DNA of 64,000 nt from Solanum dulcamara (lineage: Eukaryota > Streptophyta > Magnoliopsida > Solanales > Solanaceae), in assembly GCF_947179165.1 (NCBI RefSeq), contig NC_077242.1, positions 25,994,097-26,058,096 on the forward strand, read 5' to 3'. Position numbers and translations under genes: made by a program. The notes under the pieces are model-generated. The model made no database searches and had not been told where the DNA came from. It saw only the letters and a program-made list of their open reading frames with translations. Shown piece after piece: positions 1 to 10,201 of the stretch (position 1 is the first letter of the stretch; every line of letters starts with the position of its first letter).

Positions 1-1340
1 TATTGAGGTTTAAACATGCAACAGCACTGCTAAGGGCTCTAGACACATACTCAATTGAGGAGCATAATAAATAGATAAATACGTAAAAGTAAAGCCTAGA
101 TGAAATAACGCTAAGGCAGGATGATAGAATAAAAGAATCGTACCTACAATCACATCATCTGATACCTCAGCCTCCATTCTCGCTGGAACTGCATAGAAGT
201 GACCCTGGGTGCCTCTACCTTGAGTATAAACCCTAATATTAACTTGCCTCCTCGAATACCTCCTTATGCACCCTGATAACCACCCCAATAGTCCTGATCC
301 TACCCTCTACCTCTAACCAAAGGTGGTGCTGCTAGGGCTGGTTGAATTATTTGTAGAGCTGGTATGACTGGACTAACCCTACTAGAACCTGTTGATGTCC
401 TTCTACCTAGCCCTCATTTTGGTGCCCCCATGGGCCTCACGACAGATCTTACCAAGTCTACAAGCATGGTCTACTACATCCAAAAATAAGAGGCCTGCCA
501 AAACTATGGACTGAGTCTCAATTGGTAGTTAGAACCTCAACCCTTTGACAAAGCACCAAACTATCTCCACCTTAGCAGGTAGAATCATAGTATCATGACG
601 AGAGATCTCGTGAAATATAGCCTTGTACTCTGACATGGCCATGGAGCCTTGATCTAACCTCAAGAACTAATCACGAAGCTGATCTCTAATTCTCCATGGG
701 ATGAACCTGGCCAAGAAGGCCCTTGAAAACTCTGTCCAAGACACCAATCGAGACCCAGCTAGTGTGGCCTCTAAGTATGAACACCACTACTGTCTGGCAG
801 GACCATCAAGCTGATACACATTAAAGTTGCCTCCTCTTGACTCCACTAATCCCAAGGTATATAGCTGTTTTGGCAAGTAGAGAGGAACTTGTGTGCATCC
901 TCTCTAATTTCCCTAAAAAACCTCGGTGGTTGTATCAGAAACATCCCTAGCATATTCTTATCTCGTAAAGGTATAACACTATCCATAACATCTAGATGGG
1001 CGGCAATAGGTACCAATAGCAGCTGAACCTTAGGAATCGTTGCTGCAGTCTGACCCTCCGATGCTGGTATTGCTTGGGTCATGATGGGCTTGGAGCGGGT
1101 GCCTACTTCATACCCCCAAGTACTATCAGGAGATAGGTAATAGAGGCCTAAAAGATTAAGGGACATATCTAGGGCGGGTCGTGGTTGGGCTGCCCTTGAC
1201 CCTACTGGCTATGGAGGAACATAAGCTTCTAAGGGCTCCGCCTCCGAGTTTGGAGTGCTCACTTTGTCTCAAGATAGAGCTGCAGTCCTACCACGACTTC
1301 TGGGTCGACCTCTACCCCTAGTTGGGGCTCTACCAGCAGG
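1..1340 (-). pseudogene. gypsy gag and protease, degenerate
   Basis: Translating the minus strand from about 1340 leftward gives a basic, arginine-rich start (RPRGRPRSRGRT-like), then gag sequence around 846-1166 with phrases typical of plant gypsy gag, such as PPRFFREIREDAHKFL. Several stops interrupt it. At 10-288 the retropepsin region begins with the gypsy signature FYAVPARMEAEVSDDVIVGTI, but the catalytic D-S/T-G context downstream is eroded. Gag would form the capsid and protease would cleave the polyprotein. No zinc knuckle is readable between them. The copy is inactive. Class assignment is secure; lineage is not. Confidence 0.75.
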
Positions 1341-1575
1341 CCTGGATGCATCACTCTCGGCCACTCTACTGTGCGTGCGAGCTATCCTATAAAAGAGTAA
1401 AGAAAGTAAGATTTCATGAACCCAATAAGACATACACTACACGAAATCTATACAAAAGAGAAAGGTTCTTAAGGATATCCTATAGCCTCCCGAAGATAAT
1501 TTATGAATAACTCCGCACTAATCAAGAGGACTCTACTAGACATTAGCTCTGTACAAGTGATAATGGTGAATCTAA

Positions 1576-1588
1576 GGCTCTGATACCA
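1576..1588 (-). other. primer binding site (tRNA-iMet type)
   Basis: On the minus strand this reads TGGTATCAGAGCC, the standard plant initiator-methionine tRNA primer site. It lies 2 bases inside the LTR whose inner edge ends GTGACCA. It fixes the element's orientation and the left edge of the LTR. Confidence 0.9.
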
Positions 1589-2480
1589 AATGGTCACGAC
1601 TCGACTTCTTAAGTCATAATGACACCTACTATAACAACCTGTAGGTAAGCTAACACATATCCCAAAACTGCAAGTAATGGGATTAAGGGTAGAAACTAAA
1701 CTAGAAGTCAAACTACAACAGTAATTATAGAAGAATGAGTAGAAACATACCCAAAATATATATATACAAATAGGATCTCTCAAATAACCTTGAAGTCACA
1801 AGTACAGAGATGCTACAAAATAGATACAAGTCACAAAAGTGGACTATAGAAACAAAACTTATCTAAAAAAGCAAAAGACTAATCATAATATATATAGATG
1901 GAGATGGGAAAATCCAGGAAGCCATGTGCTCATCCTCGTCTCTAAATTAGACTATTGCAAGCTCGATTAAAATGCAGGTAGCTGGTGTTCGGCCCTGCAT
2001 CACAAAAAAATGCAGAGTGTAGTGTGAGTACCAAAAAAACAGGTACACAGTAGGCATCATAGGCCATATAAGCATTATATGAAATGCTAGAATTGAAATA
2101 CAATAAGACACAAAAGGCGGAAATCTAACTGAAATGCACATGAGTGTACTAACACACAAAAAAATAGAGAACAACTAACTAAATCTAACTTTCCCCCTAT
2201 AAGCCTAGAGGGAACACTTATGCGTAAGTTCAAGCAAATCCCAAATGGGCCCCCACAAAACTGATAGGTACATAGAAGAGTTAAAATCCACAAAGAGAAC
2301 CTGAAGATACTTCCAACATTACTACAACCTTCCACGGACTTGAATCGAATCAACTGAATGCCTGAGACTTCAATCATAGGAAAACAAGAAGTTAAGGACT
2401 AGAACCAAAGAGAAGAAGAAGTCAAGGACTTTAACAAAGATTTTGATACCCAAGGACTAATGAAGCTTAAAGATAATGAT

Positions 2481-2650
2481 GAACTCAAACCAAAACTGCA
2501 GATAGCGGTGGACTCTAACCTTGGCTATAAATAGCGGTAGACTCTATAATGGTGGATTCTAGACACTATTACAAATAGCAGTGGACTCTAACCACGACTG
2601 CAAATAGCTATGGACTCTAACAACAGCTGCAAATAGGCAAGGACTCTAAC
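2481..2650. repeat. 29-bp minisatellite within LTR
   Basis: About six diverged copies of a unit containing AAATAGCGGTGGACTCTAAC. The GGACTCTA core recurs at about 2510, 2539, 2583, 2612 and 2641, with one irregular spacing near 2555. It lies inside the LTR at 1591-4726. Confidence 0.75.
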
Positions 2651-3879
2651 TAAGCCTAAAGATATCGAGGCATGGACTTTACCCATACCAGGTGGAGGGA
2701 ATTAGAAACTTGAACCACGAGTAGAGGAGAGTTGGTTAGATTTAAGATTAGTAGCTAAATAAATGTCAAAGGGAGAACCCCAAACCGAGTGTCATCAATA
2801 AATCACTTCAAGTCTGACCATATCCAACTACAATCGACTAGTGGCTTCTGGAATAAGGGCCAAGTACATTAAAATTAATGAAATGAGGAGAATTAGGGAC
2901 AAAACATTTCAAGAGTTGGGTTACTTCCTAGGTAAGGGTCATATTATCAGACTAAAACTCTGGTATATTAGTCTACAGAGAGCTAAGTCGTCTGAAGCAA
3001 TGTCAAAGAGATTCTAAGGTCTAGCGACTCCAAAATATGCAAGTCTATGGAAATCACTAGTTCAAGCCTAGACTAAGGTCAAACATGATTCAATAACAAA
3101 CAAAATCCACAAATAAATGTCACCACAAGGTAGGGATGATCAACTAAAGAAACCAACATGCTATCGATGCCCGAAATACCCCAAAAGGCCTAACACATGG
3201 ATTCTTGGAAGCTAAATATGATTCACTAGCAAACCACACCAAATTCATATGAATCAACATACATTCACATATTCATGCTCAGTCTAAGAAGAAGGAAGTT
3301 GTAGCCTACCTTAAGGTCAATCGCGCGCTCTCCAAATCAAGTTGCTAGAGTTTTTTTCTTCCTTATGGCTTTGATTGCTTCCACTCTATTAAAAATAGTT
3401 TAACAACATCAGTACAGTTATTTAGACATTAAAATCACAACAAACGGAGATGGATAGATTTCAGAGGCTAAAATGGGAATATGGGGTCCGCATAAGAATT
3501 TTTGGAATTAACTCCATAAAATGGCCCTAATTAGCTCCCCAAATATGTGTCCTAAGATAGAACACAATTTGGGGATCAGAACAACCTAGACTTGCACATG
3601 CAATAATTACACTTAAAGCTAAGAAGACCACTAGGAAAGAATCTAAATCACAAAAATTACCTCAAAAGAAGATACCCCAACACTTTCTGAACACTCAAAT
3701 ACGTTCCCACAATAATTCCCAACAATGCAGCCTTTGAATTACCAAATTCAGACTTAAAATGAGAGATATCAAGCTTTGAATTATGGAGAATGAGTTAAAG
3801 CTCGATACTAAAAAGTACCCTCAAGTGTCAAAAAAGTGACCTTTAATGTCTCTAAAGCAATGGGACCCTCATAGAGGGA

Positions 3880-4040
3880 CCTCGCTAAAGAGAGACCCTT
3901 GCCGCTAAAGCGAGAGTCGCTTTAGCAAAGACTAGGCCATTAAAGCGACACCCGCCCAGCTGGACTTTTCCTCACTTAAGAGATTCCCTTTCTTCTTAAG
4001 AGAGGGTCACTAAAGGGGAGCTAGAGCCCCAAAAGCGGAG
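3880..4040. repeat. cluster of CTTTAGCG-type motifs with a perfect hairpin
   Basis: GCTAAAGCGA at 3904-3913 and its exact reverse complement at 3917-3926 form a 10-bp stem with a 3-base loop. Related motifs (CGCTAAAGAG, CATTAAAGCGAC, CACTAAAGGG, AAAAGCGGAG) crowd the same 160 bases. The cluster lies roughly 690-850 bases after the LTR start in element orientation. Confidence 0.7.
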
Positions 4041-4726
4041 GTATCAGCAAAATTGTATCAGCTGAGTTTTAGCCTATCCCAAGTCTCCGACGGGGTGCAT
4101 GGGATTCATTCAGAACTCCATTCGCACAAAAAAACTATGCTACCCCATGAAATTTGATGCTCCAAACTCAATGCCATAGTCAAAATTTCTATTCAAGGTT
4201 ATCTCGAAAAAAATGGGTCCCACACCCAATGGTCCTTTTTAGCCCATTCCACAAAAGGCCCCGAGATTAGACCAGAAGCCTCGCAAAGCGCACGAAAGGT
4301 TGTTCTAGACTAAACTCAATATTTCAAAGCTGACCATGCTAACAGAATTTTCATCCGAGTATATTTTCCAAGAAATTTAACCAAAGTCAAACTTAGGCCA
4401 AAACTTAATGGCTAAAATTGTCCAAACTTGCACTAAAAGCCTCGAGACTCGATCCGACCATGTCACTAACCTAAAATGACCATTTTGGAGCTGATAAAAC
4501 TATGAAAATGCCATTCTGAGATCTTTTAGCAGAGGTTTTGACCAAAATCAACTATTCAAATTTTAAAATCTCCAAAATAGAGAAATAAGCATAAATTCCA
4601 AATAAAAATGACCAGGCAACGAATAGTCAGAGCCAGTAAGTCATAAATGACTTGGGGCCGCTATAGAAATGATCTAAATGAAAAAAGGAATACATTTACA
4701 CATAAATGACCTAGAGGGTCATTACA

Positions 4727-5445
4727 AAGAATGAACATGCAGGCCACTTGAGGATTGTCTTGCAAACTTTTAAGGACCATCAGTTGTTTGCTAAATTCAG
4801 TATGTGTGAAATTTGGTTAAATTTAGTAGCATTCCTTTTCCATATTATTTCTGGAGAGTGCATATGTTGATCCTCGAAATATTGAAATGGTTACAAATGG
4901 GCCTAAACCCATTGTTGCCTCAGATATTAAGAGTTTCTTGGGTTTAGTTGGTTATTACAAATAATTTGTGGAAGGTTTTTTGTCTATTGATTCTCCTTTG
5001 TCCAGACTGACTCAGAAAAAAGTCAAGCTTCAATGGTCTGAAGCTTATGAGAAGAGTTTTTAGGATTTGAAGGGTCGACTTACAATACCTCTAGTTTTGA
5101 CTCTATCAGAAGGTTCAGATGATTTTGTGGTTTATTATGATTCTTCTAGAATTGGTCTTTGATGTGTGTTGATGCAAAATTTTAGGGTGATAGCTTATGC
5201 TTCTAGGCAACTTAAAGTTCATGCAAGGAATTACCCAACTCACTATCTTAAGTTGGAATTGGTAGTGTTTGCCTTGAAGATTTGGAGGCACTATCTATAT
5301 GGTGTTCATGTATACGTGTTCACCAATCATAAGAGTCTTCAATATGTGTTTAATCAGAAAGATATTGAATCTTTGCCAAAAGAGGTGGATTATATTGTTG
5401 AAATATTATGCAATGAGTGTTTTATACTATTCGGATAAAGCAAAT
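4727..5445 (+). pseudogene. gypsy reverse transcriptase C-terminus and RNase H, degenerate
   Basis: The plus-strand translation reads as the end of a gypsy reverse transcriptase (HLRIVLQ-like text, then FAKFS and SFLGLVGYY) followed by RNase H with the readable run VIAYASRQLKVHARNYPTHY and the DHKSLQYVFNQK-like text at about 5320-5365. The usual YCDAS is changed to YYDSS. Several in-frame stops are present. Its upstream half was cut off by the minus-strand element at 1-4726. At about 5447, right after a KANV-like RNase H end, the reading jumps to gag-type sequence. Confidence 0.8.
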
Positions 5446-6358
5446 GTAGAGAGGACCACCAAAGCAAGAAGGCTAAGTCCACAAGTAATGATTGTTACCA
5501 TCAAAAGGGTGGTAATGGAAACCATTTTTTCTTTTAGAAGTGGTCTTCTAGTTATGCACCTTATTTAGTGAATGCACCTACAGCCAATAACAGAAATGAC
5601 CAGAGGTCTCAAGAAAACCATAATTTCAGAGCTCAAGGCTCATAGTCTCAAGGTAGTATGGTCTAGACATTTTCCCATAGACCACCTTGTGCTAAGTGTG
5701 GTAAACTACATATGATGGAGTGTCATGACGACACTAATGGATGCTAAAAGTATGGCCAAATGGGTCACTTTATGAGAGATTGTCCATCAAATAGGAAAGG
5801 TAATGGGGGCAACAAAGCCCAATCTTTTTCAGCAGCTCCACCAAATAGAGGTAATCAAAAGGGTTCTACTTCAGGAACAGGCAGAAGTCCAAACCGTTTG
5901 TATGCTATGGCTAATCGCCCTGGTTCCATGATCTAGGAAGTTAATCTAATATATCTTTCTAACCAAGAGAACTCACCAGATATTATCACTGATATGCCGT
6001 AAATGATATGCTTGGAGTCTTTACTCATGATGTATATGCATTACTTAATCTAGGTGCTACCTTGTCTTTTGTGATTCCTTATGTAGCCGTTAAGTTTGGG
6101 ATCCTTCCTGAATGACTCTTAGAACCATTCAGTGTTTTTACTCTCGTTGGTGAGTCTATTCTAGCGAAAAAGGTCTATCATGATTGTACTTTATCTATCT
6201 ATCATAATGACAAATCTGCAGACTTCGTTGAATTAGACATAGTTGATTTTGATGTCATTCTTTGCATGGACTAGCTTTATGCTTGTTATGCCTCAGTTTA
6301 TGGTAGAACCCGACCTGTCAAGTTACAGTTTCTAAATGAGTTAATTATTGAGTGAGAC
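5446..6358 (+). pseudogene. gypsy gag zinc knuckle and protease, degenerate
   Basis: After the RNase H junction, the plus strand reads gag C-terminal sequence rich in N, Q and S, then a zinc knuckle near 5690-5790 (CAKCGK, then YGQMGHFMRDCPSNRKG), then retropepsin near 6010-6340. The protease Asp site reads LNLGATLSFV where D-S-G-A is normal, so the catalytic Asp is lost. The ILGMDWL equivalent is ILCMD-stop-L. This part is normally upstream of reverse transcriptase but here lies downstream, so two pieces are joined out of order. It is the same family as the pol starting at 45096. Confidence 0.75.
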
Positions 6359-6480
6359 CTCTTTGCATTCAGAGGCTCTCTTGAGTCTTTACTTTTCAAT
6401 CATTCATTATTAGTAAACTAATCAAATAAAATTGAGTTTATTCAGTTTATTAATTTGAGTATATTTGGAAAACATTGAGT

Positions 6481-6482
6481 TA

Positions 6483-6568
<86 letters not shown>

Positions 6569-6569
6569 A
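6481..6569. repeat. compound microsatellite (TATC)n-(TA)n-(TG)n
   Basis: About ten TATC units run directly into a TA tract and then a TG tract, together near 90 bases. It lies in non-coding sequence just beyond the gag-protease fragment. Confidence 0.95.
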
Positions 6570-7074
6570 GCTTGGAGTTTTAAAAGTGAGATTGTTAAGC
6601 TTATTTACATTTATTGTGCCCATCTGAGTATGGTTTTTATGTGTAAGTCTTCCAATTAGTGAGTTAGCCAATCCAAGGCTTTAAATGAGAACCAACAATG
6701 GTTTTTGAGTGTTGGCGACGCTAGAGTGTAGACTTGGGGCATGGAAAATAGTTTGCTTTTGAGGTAGTCGTGGATCCTGTACCAACTCCTATCTTTAGTT
6801 ACTAGAGGCTACATGGACAAAGCTATAGAGCTAACTAAGTTATTAAAGTTTGATGTTTGAATAATATTTCTTTCTATTTCAGAGTTATTTACAAATTCCT
6901 ACTTTAAGAATAATCACTTAAAAGTGTTATAGATGCTCATTCTTTCAAAGCTTTTGCATTTGAGTTTAGTCTTCCATTGAGTAGTCATCTAGGACAATGG
7001 TTCACTTGGGATCACCAATTATTTTCGAGTGTTGGCCATGTCTAGGGTGTAAGCTCAGAGTGTGACAGATCATG
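6570..7074. other. unassigned sequence between gypsy pieces
   Basis: No gene is visible. Two diverged copies of a phrase, TTGAGTGTTGGCGACGCTAG near 6700 and TCGAGTGTTGGCCATGTCTAG near 7025, lie about 325 bases apart. Such repeats are common in Solanaceae gypsy LTRs, so this is probably retrotransposon debris. Confidence 0.4.
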
Positions 7075-7862
7075 CAACTCATTTTATATAGAGACTAACT
7101 AAGCTAAGTCTAAAAGAGAAGACCATAACTTACCTCAAGGCCGAAATCGCACTCAAACATCTACTCGGGTGCTTTTTCTTTCTGAAGAGCCTCATAATGT
7201 TGCCACACTATCAAAAATAAAATAAATACGTCAATACGAGACTAACGATACCTATATCGATGTTATGAAATTCAAATTGGAAATTGGATCAAAAATTGAC
7301 CGACAAACAATGATAACAAATTGGAAAACTAACTTTGTCATTATATTTTCTTCGACGTGAGGATCACATGCATCAAAGTTGGGAAAGACGACTACTAATT
7401 TGAACCTCAAATGGTCCAGAAACTAAACTTTATGAAATAAGAAATTAAGGTATTTAAGCTTAAAAATGGAATCGAATCGCAAAAATAAAGCTAGAATACG
7501 TAATAGAATGTGAAGAGGAAGAAATCTACCTTGAAATCAAGTGAAATGGCGGAGAATTGAGCAAAATCTCTCAAGACCAAGCTTTAACTCTTTTCCTCAC
7601 TCATGAAAAACAAAGAAGATGAGAGAAATATAACACCAATGATGACCGCAAAAATGGCTAAATGACCGCAAAAGCAGTCACACCATAGTTGGCCAACCAT
7701 CATAAACACGGTCGAAAATCCGCAAAAGAGGGTACGATAAAAACGGTTGCACAAACAGCTTTGGCATCAGTCAAAAGTTAAGATGAAATTCTTCTCCGAA
7801 TGGGTCTTTGAGTTTAGTTCATAACCCCGTCAGCTCTCATAAAAAAATGACCAAAATAAGCA

Positions 7863-7871
7863 ATAAAATAT
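7863..7871. repeat. 9-bp target site duplication, left (MULE)
   Basis: ATAAAATAT, repeated exactly at 8957-8965. Nine bases is the signature length for Mutator-like elements. Confidence 0.85.
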
Positions 7872-8956
7872 GGTGAAACCCATCGATGGACCTCTAAAGT
7901 TGGCACAAACTTTCACTTAGACACCTCAACTAGGCTTTGTTCATTTTTGACACCTCAAGTAAGGCTCTGATGTGTCATTTTGACACTTTGTGCTGACTTG
8001 GCACATTGCGTGTGCTGCACCCATTTTAAGCGCGTAAAGAACATTTTTTCTTAAATTTTATTTTTGTTCTTCTTCTTCATTTTGCCCTTCTCTCTGCAAA
8101 TTTTACCAACTTTTCCAAGAATAAGAAAATAATGAACCCAACCCAAAAAATAAGAAGAAGAAAACAACAGCAATAAGGATAACAAGAGATCTTGGAATAT
8201 AAGAGAAATCATACAGAAAGTTATGGAGATAATTGTTTGAGTAAATCAACAAAATTTCTGCAATTCTATTACCAACAAAACCGAAAGATAGTCCATTTAT
8301 CATTTACGAGCATAAACCGATTCATTTAATCATTGCGATCAACTCAAAATTTGAAGAACAGATCATATACAGAAAATTTCCAACAATACTAACCATAAAT
8401 TAGAGTTCTAACGATAAAAACTATCATCGATCATCAAATTAAATCAAAAATTCCTCTTTTTTACGGTAAATACAAGCAAATTAAACCCTAATCAGAGAAA
8501 ATTGATGGAATGCTACATGTAAAAACTAGAATTTAACAAACTTTGCAAAGATTGAATCAGATCAGAAGGAATTAATCCACAATACGAAGAAGGATATTTC
8601 TTTCCTGGATATTCGGATGAAAAAAATATAGATTTATGGAAAAAAGGTCATGTGTCTTTTTAATAATACTGTAAATCCAATAATAAGTAGACACATAGAC
8701 AAAACTTTTTAATTAATTTTTATTTTTTTAAAAAATATTATTAGATTAAAAAAATGTCGCGTGTCTTTATTTAATTCGCTGCTTTTGACACGTCAGGCAA
8801 GTGCATTACACACACTTAATATATTTTGGTGATTGTCAAAAAGTGTCAAAATGACACATCGAAGCCTTACTTGAGGTGTCTAAAATGAACGAAGCCTAGT
8901 TGAGGTGTCTAAGTGAAAGTTCGTACCAACTTTGGGGGGCACCGATGGGTTTCGCC
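7872..8956. mobile_element. non-autonomous Mutator-like element (MULE), 1,085 bp
   Basis: The element starts GGTGAAACCCATCGATGGAC and ends with the near reverse complement (CACCGATGGGTTTCGCC). The terminal inverted repeats run about 130 bases and share the run AACTTTCACTTAGACACCTC. Both ends are flanked by the exact 9-bp direct repeat ATAAAATAT. The interior (about 8090-8760) is A-rich with no transposase. I do not recognise a captured gene, although an unidentified host fragment cannot be excluded. It sits inside the minus-strand gypsy LTR and so is younger than it. Confidence 0.9.
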
Positions 8957-8965
8957 ATAAAATAT
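8957..8965. repeat. 9-bp target site duplication, right (MULE)
   Basis: ATAAAATAT, identical to 7863-7871. Confidence 0.85.
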
Positions 8966-9454
8966 TGATCCAAGTCAACTCGCACACAAGAACCAAAATA
9001 AACATTTCATAAAACACCAAAAAATTATACTGATCACCTTGGAATCCAAACCAAAGGTCATTCTAGACCAAAGTTGATGTTTCACAACTAACAATGTTGA
9101 CGAAAATCTCATCCGATCTTGTTTACCAGGAATGTTGACCGAAGTCAACCCTTTGCTTAACTTTCCAACATCTCGCCTAACTGCTGAAACTCACACCGAA
9201 AGCCTTGTGATTCAAACAATGAATACTCGTCTGACGAACATTTTATACGACAACAAATTCTCCAAAATGTTGATCAAAGTCAACTCTTTCAACATACAAG
9301 CTTCAAAGATAATAAAACTCATCCAAAATCTCCTGACCACCTCGGGAAGCATGCCACTTATCCCAACACATAAAAACACTACATAGAAGATACATGAAGG
9401 GGCAAAACAGGAAATAAATATAAAAGCAAGCAAATGACCTTGAGGTTCATTACA

Positions 9455-10201
9455 TTAATTATAGTGTATAACTAAAAGCAATTCAAATTGAATACTTTTT
9501 TAGACGGTCTAGATTTGATGGAAAAACAGATTATTGACATTGTTCATAGTAAAGTCGCTGAGTTGAGCAAGATTTATGTGAACATGTTCACTGAAAAATT
9601 TTGTTAGTTACTCTTTAAATTTTGCACACCCTTCGTAAAATTTCTGCCTCCGCCAGTGTGTTTGACCATGAATTTTTTTATTTTTTTTGGGAGTTGAACT
9701 TCATAAAACATGTTTGACCACAAAACTTTGAAAAACTTTTGAAATTTTCAGAAATTCAAAAAACACACACAAAAAAAAAAGAGTTTCACTCCAAATTACC
9801 CAAAAAAATCCAGAACAACTATAAGTTATATTCATGACCAAACACAACTTCAATTTTCAAAATAATACACATAAGCTCCTCAACAAGATGAGACCTGCCA
9901 TAAACAATTTTGACATTCCTATCGATGGATTAGAGAGATTTGTATCAATGAGTATTATCCCATCATAATTGATTAGAGATCTAGCTCCCTTTTTATAAAT
10001 TCATCATCTAACATAGAACTGGATTTTTTTGTAGCATACAGTGAATGCTATTACTGATTTATCACTCTTTATATTTGAAATTTATGACGTCCTGTAGTTT
10101 TAACACACACTCAATTAACAAGCTAGCCTGAGGAAAAGATTAAAATACATGATTACTTCTGATCTTATGATAACCTTCAACACAAAATAACTCGACTAAT
10201 C
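9455..10201. other. spacer and P450 3' flank, with a possible MITE
   Basis: No gene is seen. A short inverted repeat, GTGTTTGACCATGAA near 9656 and TTCATGACCAAACACAAC near 9832-9850, suggests a roughly 190-bp MITE, but no clear target duplication is present. The rest is presumably the 3' untranslated flank of the P450. Confidence 0.35.

Larger units (their letters stand above)
1..4726 (-). mobile_element. Ty3/gypsy LTR retrotransposon, 5' part (runs off the left edge)
   Basis: A minus-strand gypsy element. Its 5' LTR is at 1591-4726, its tRNA-iMet primer binding site at 1576-1588, and gag plus the start of protease run leftward to the window edge. Polymerase and the 3' LTR lie outside. On the right it abuts, with no spacer, reverse transcriptase sequence of another gypsy element on the plus strand, so it appears to have inserted into that older copy. 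The other end is not visible, so the 5-bp target duplication cannot be tested. Frames are broken and the copy is not coding-competent. Confidence 0.85.
1591..4726 (-). repeat. 5' LTR of the minus-strand gypsy element (3.1 kb)
   Basis: In element orientation the LTR starts TGTAATGACCCTCTAGGTCATT at 4726 and ends CGTGACCA at 1591, next to the primer binding site. The start is shared with LTRs at 9454, 28640 and 38517, so they belong to one family. It holds a 29-bp minisatellite (2481-2650) and a cluster of CTTTAGCG-type motifs (about 3880-4040). No coding sequence is evident. The polymerase II start site cannot be placed with confidence. Confidence 0.8.
7075..9454 (-). repeat. truncated gypsy LTR (minus), interrupted by a MULE
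   Basis: At 9454 the minus strand starts TGTAATGAACCTCAAGGTCATTT, matching the LTR starts at 4726, 28640 and 38517. The sequence near 7125-7200 (ACTTACCTCAAGG) corresponds to about 3300 in the LTR at 1591-4726. The inner 1.7 kb of the LTR, the primer site and the internal region are therefore missing. It contains a 1,085-bp MULE at 7872-8956 and a cluster of GACCGCAAAA motifs at 7640-7745. Confidence 0.7.

Noticed and set aside
2481..2650. CRISPR-like array of regularly spaced repeats
   Set aside because: Units are contiguous and diverged, with no unique spacers; it is an LTR minisatellite in a plant genome.
8103..8303. Open frame of 66 codons on the minus strand, Phe/Ser/Leu-rich
   Set aside because: Lies within the A-rich interior of the MULE. 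The composition follows the base bias and there is no recognisable motif.
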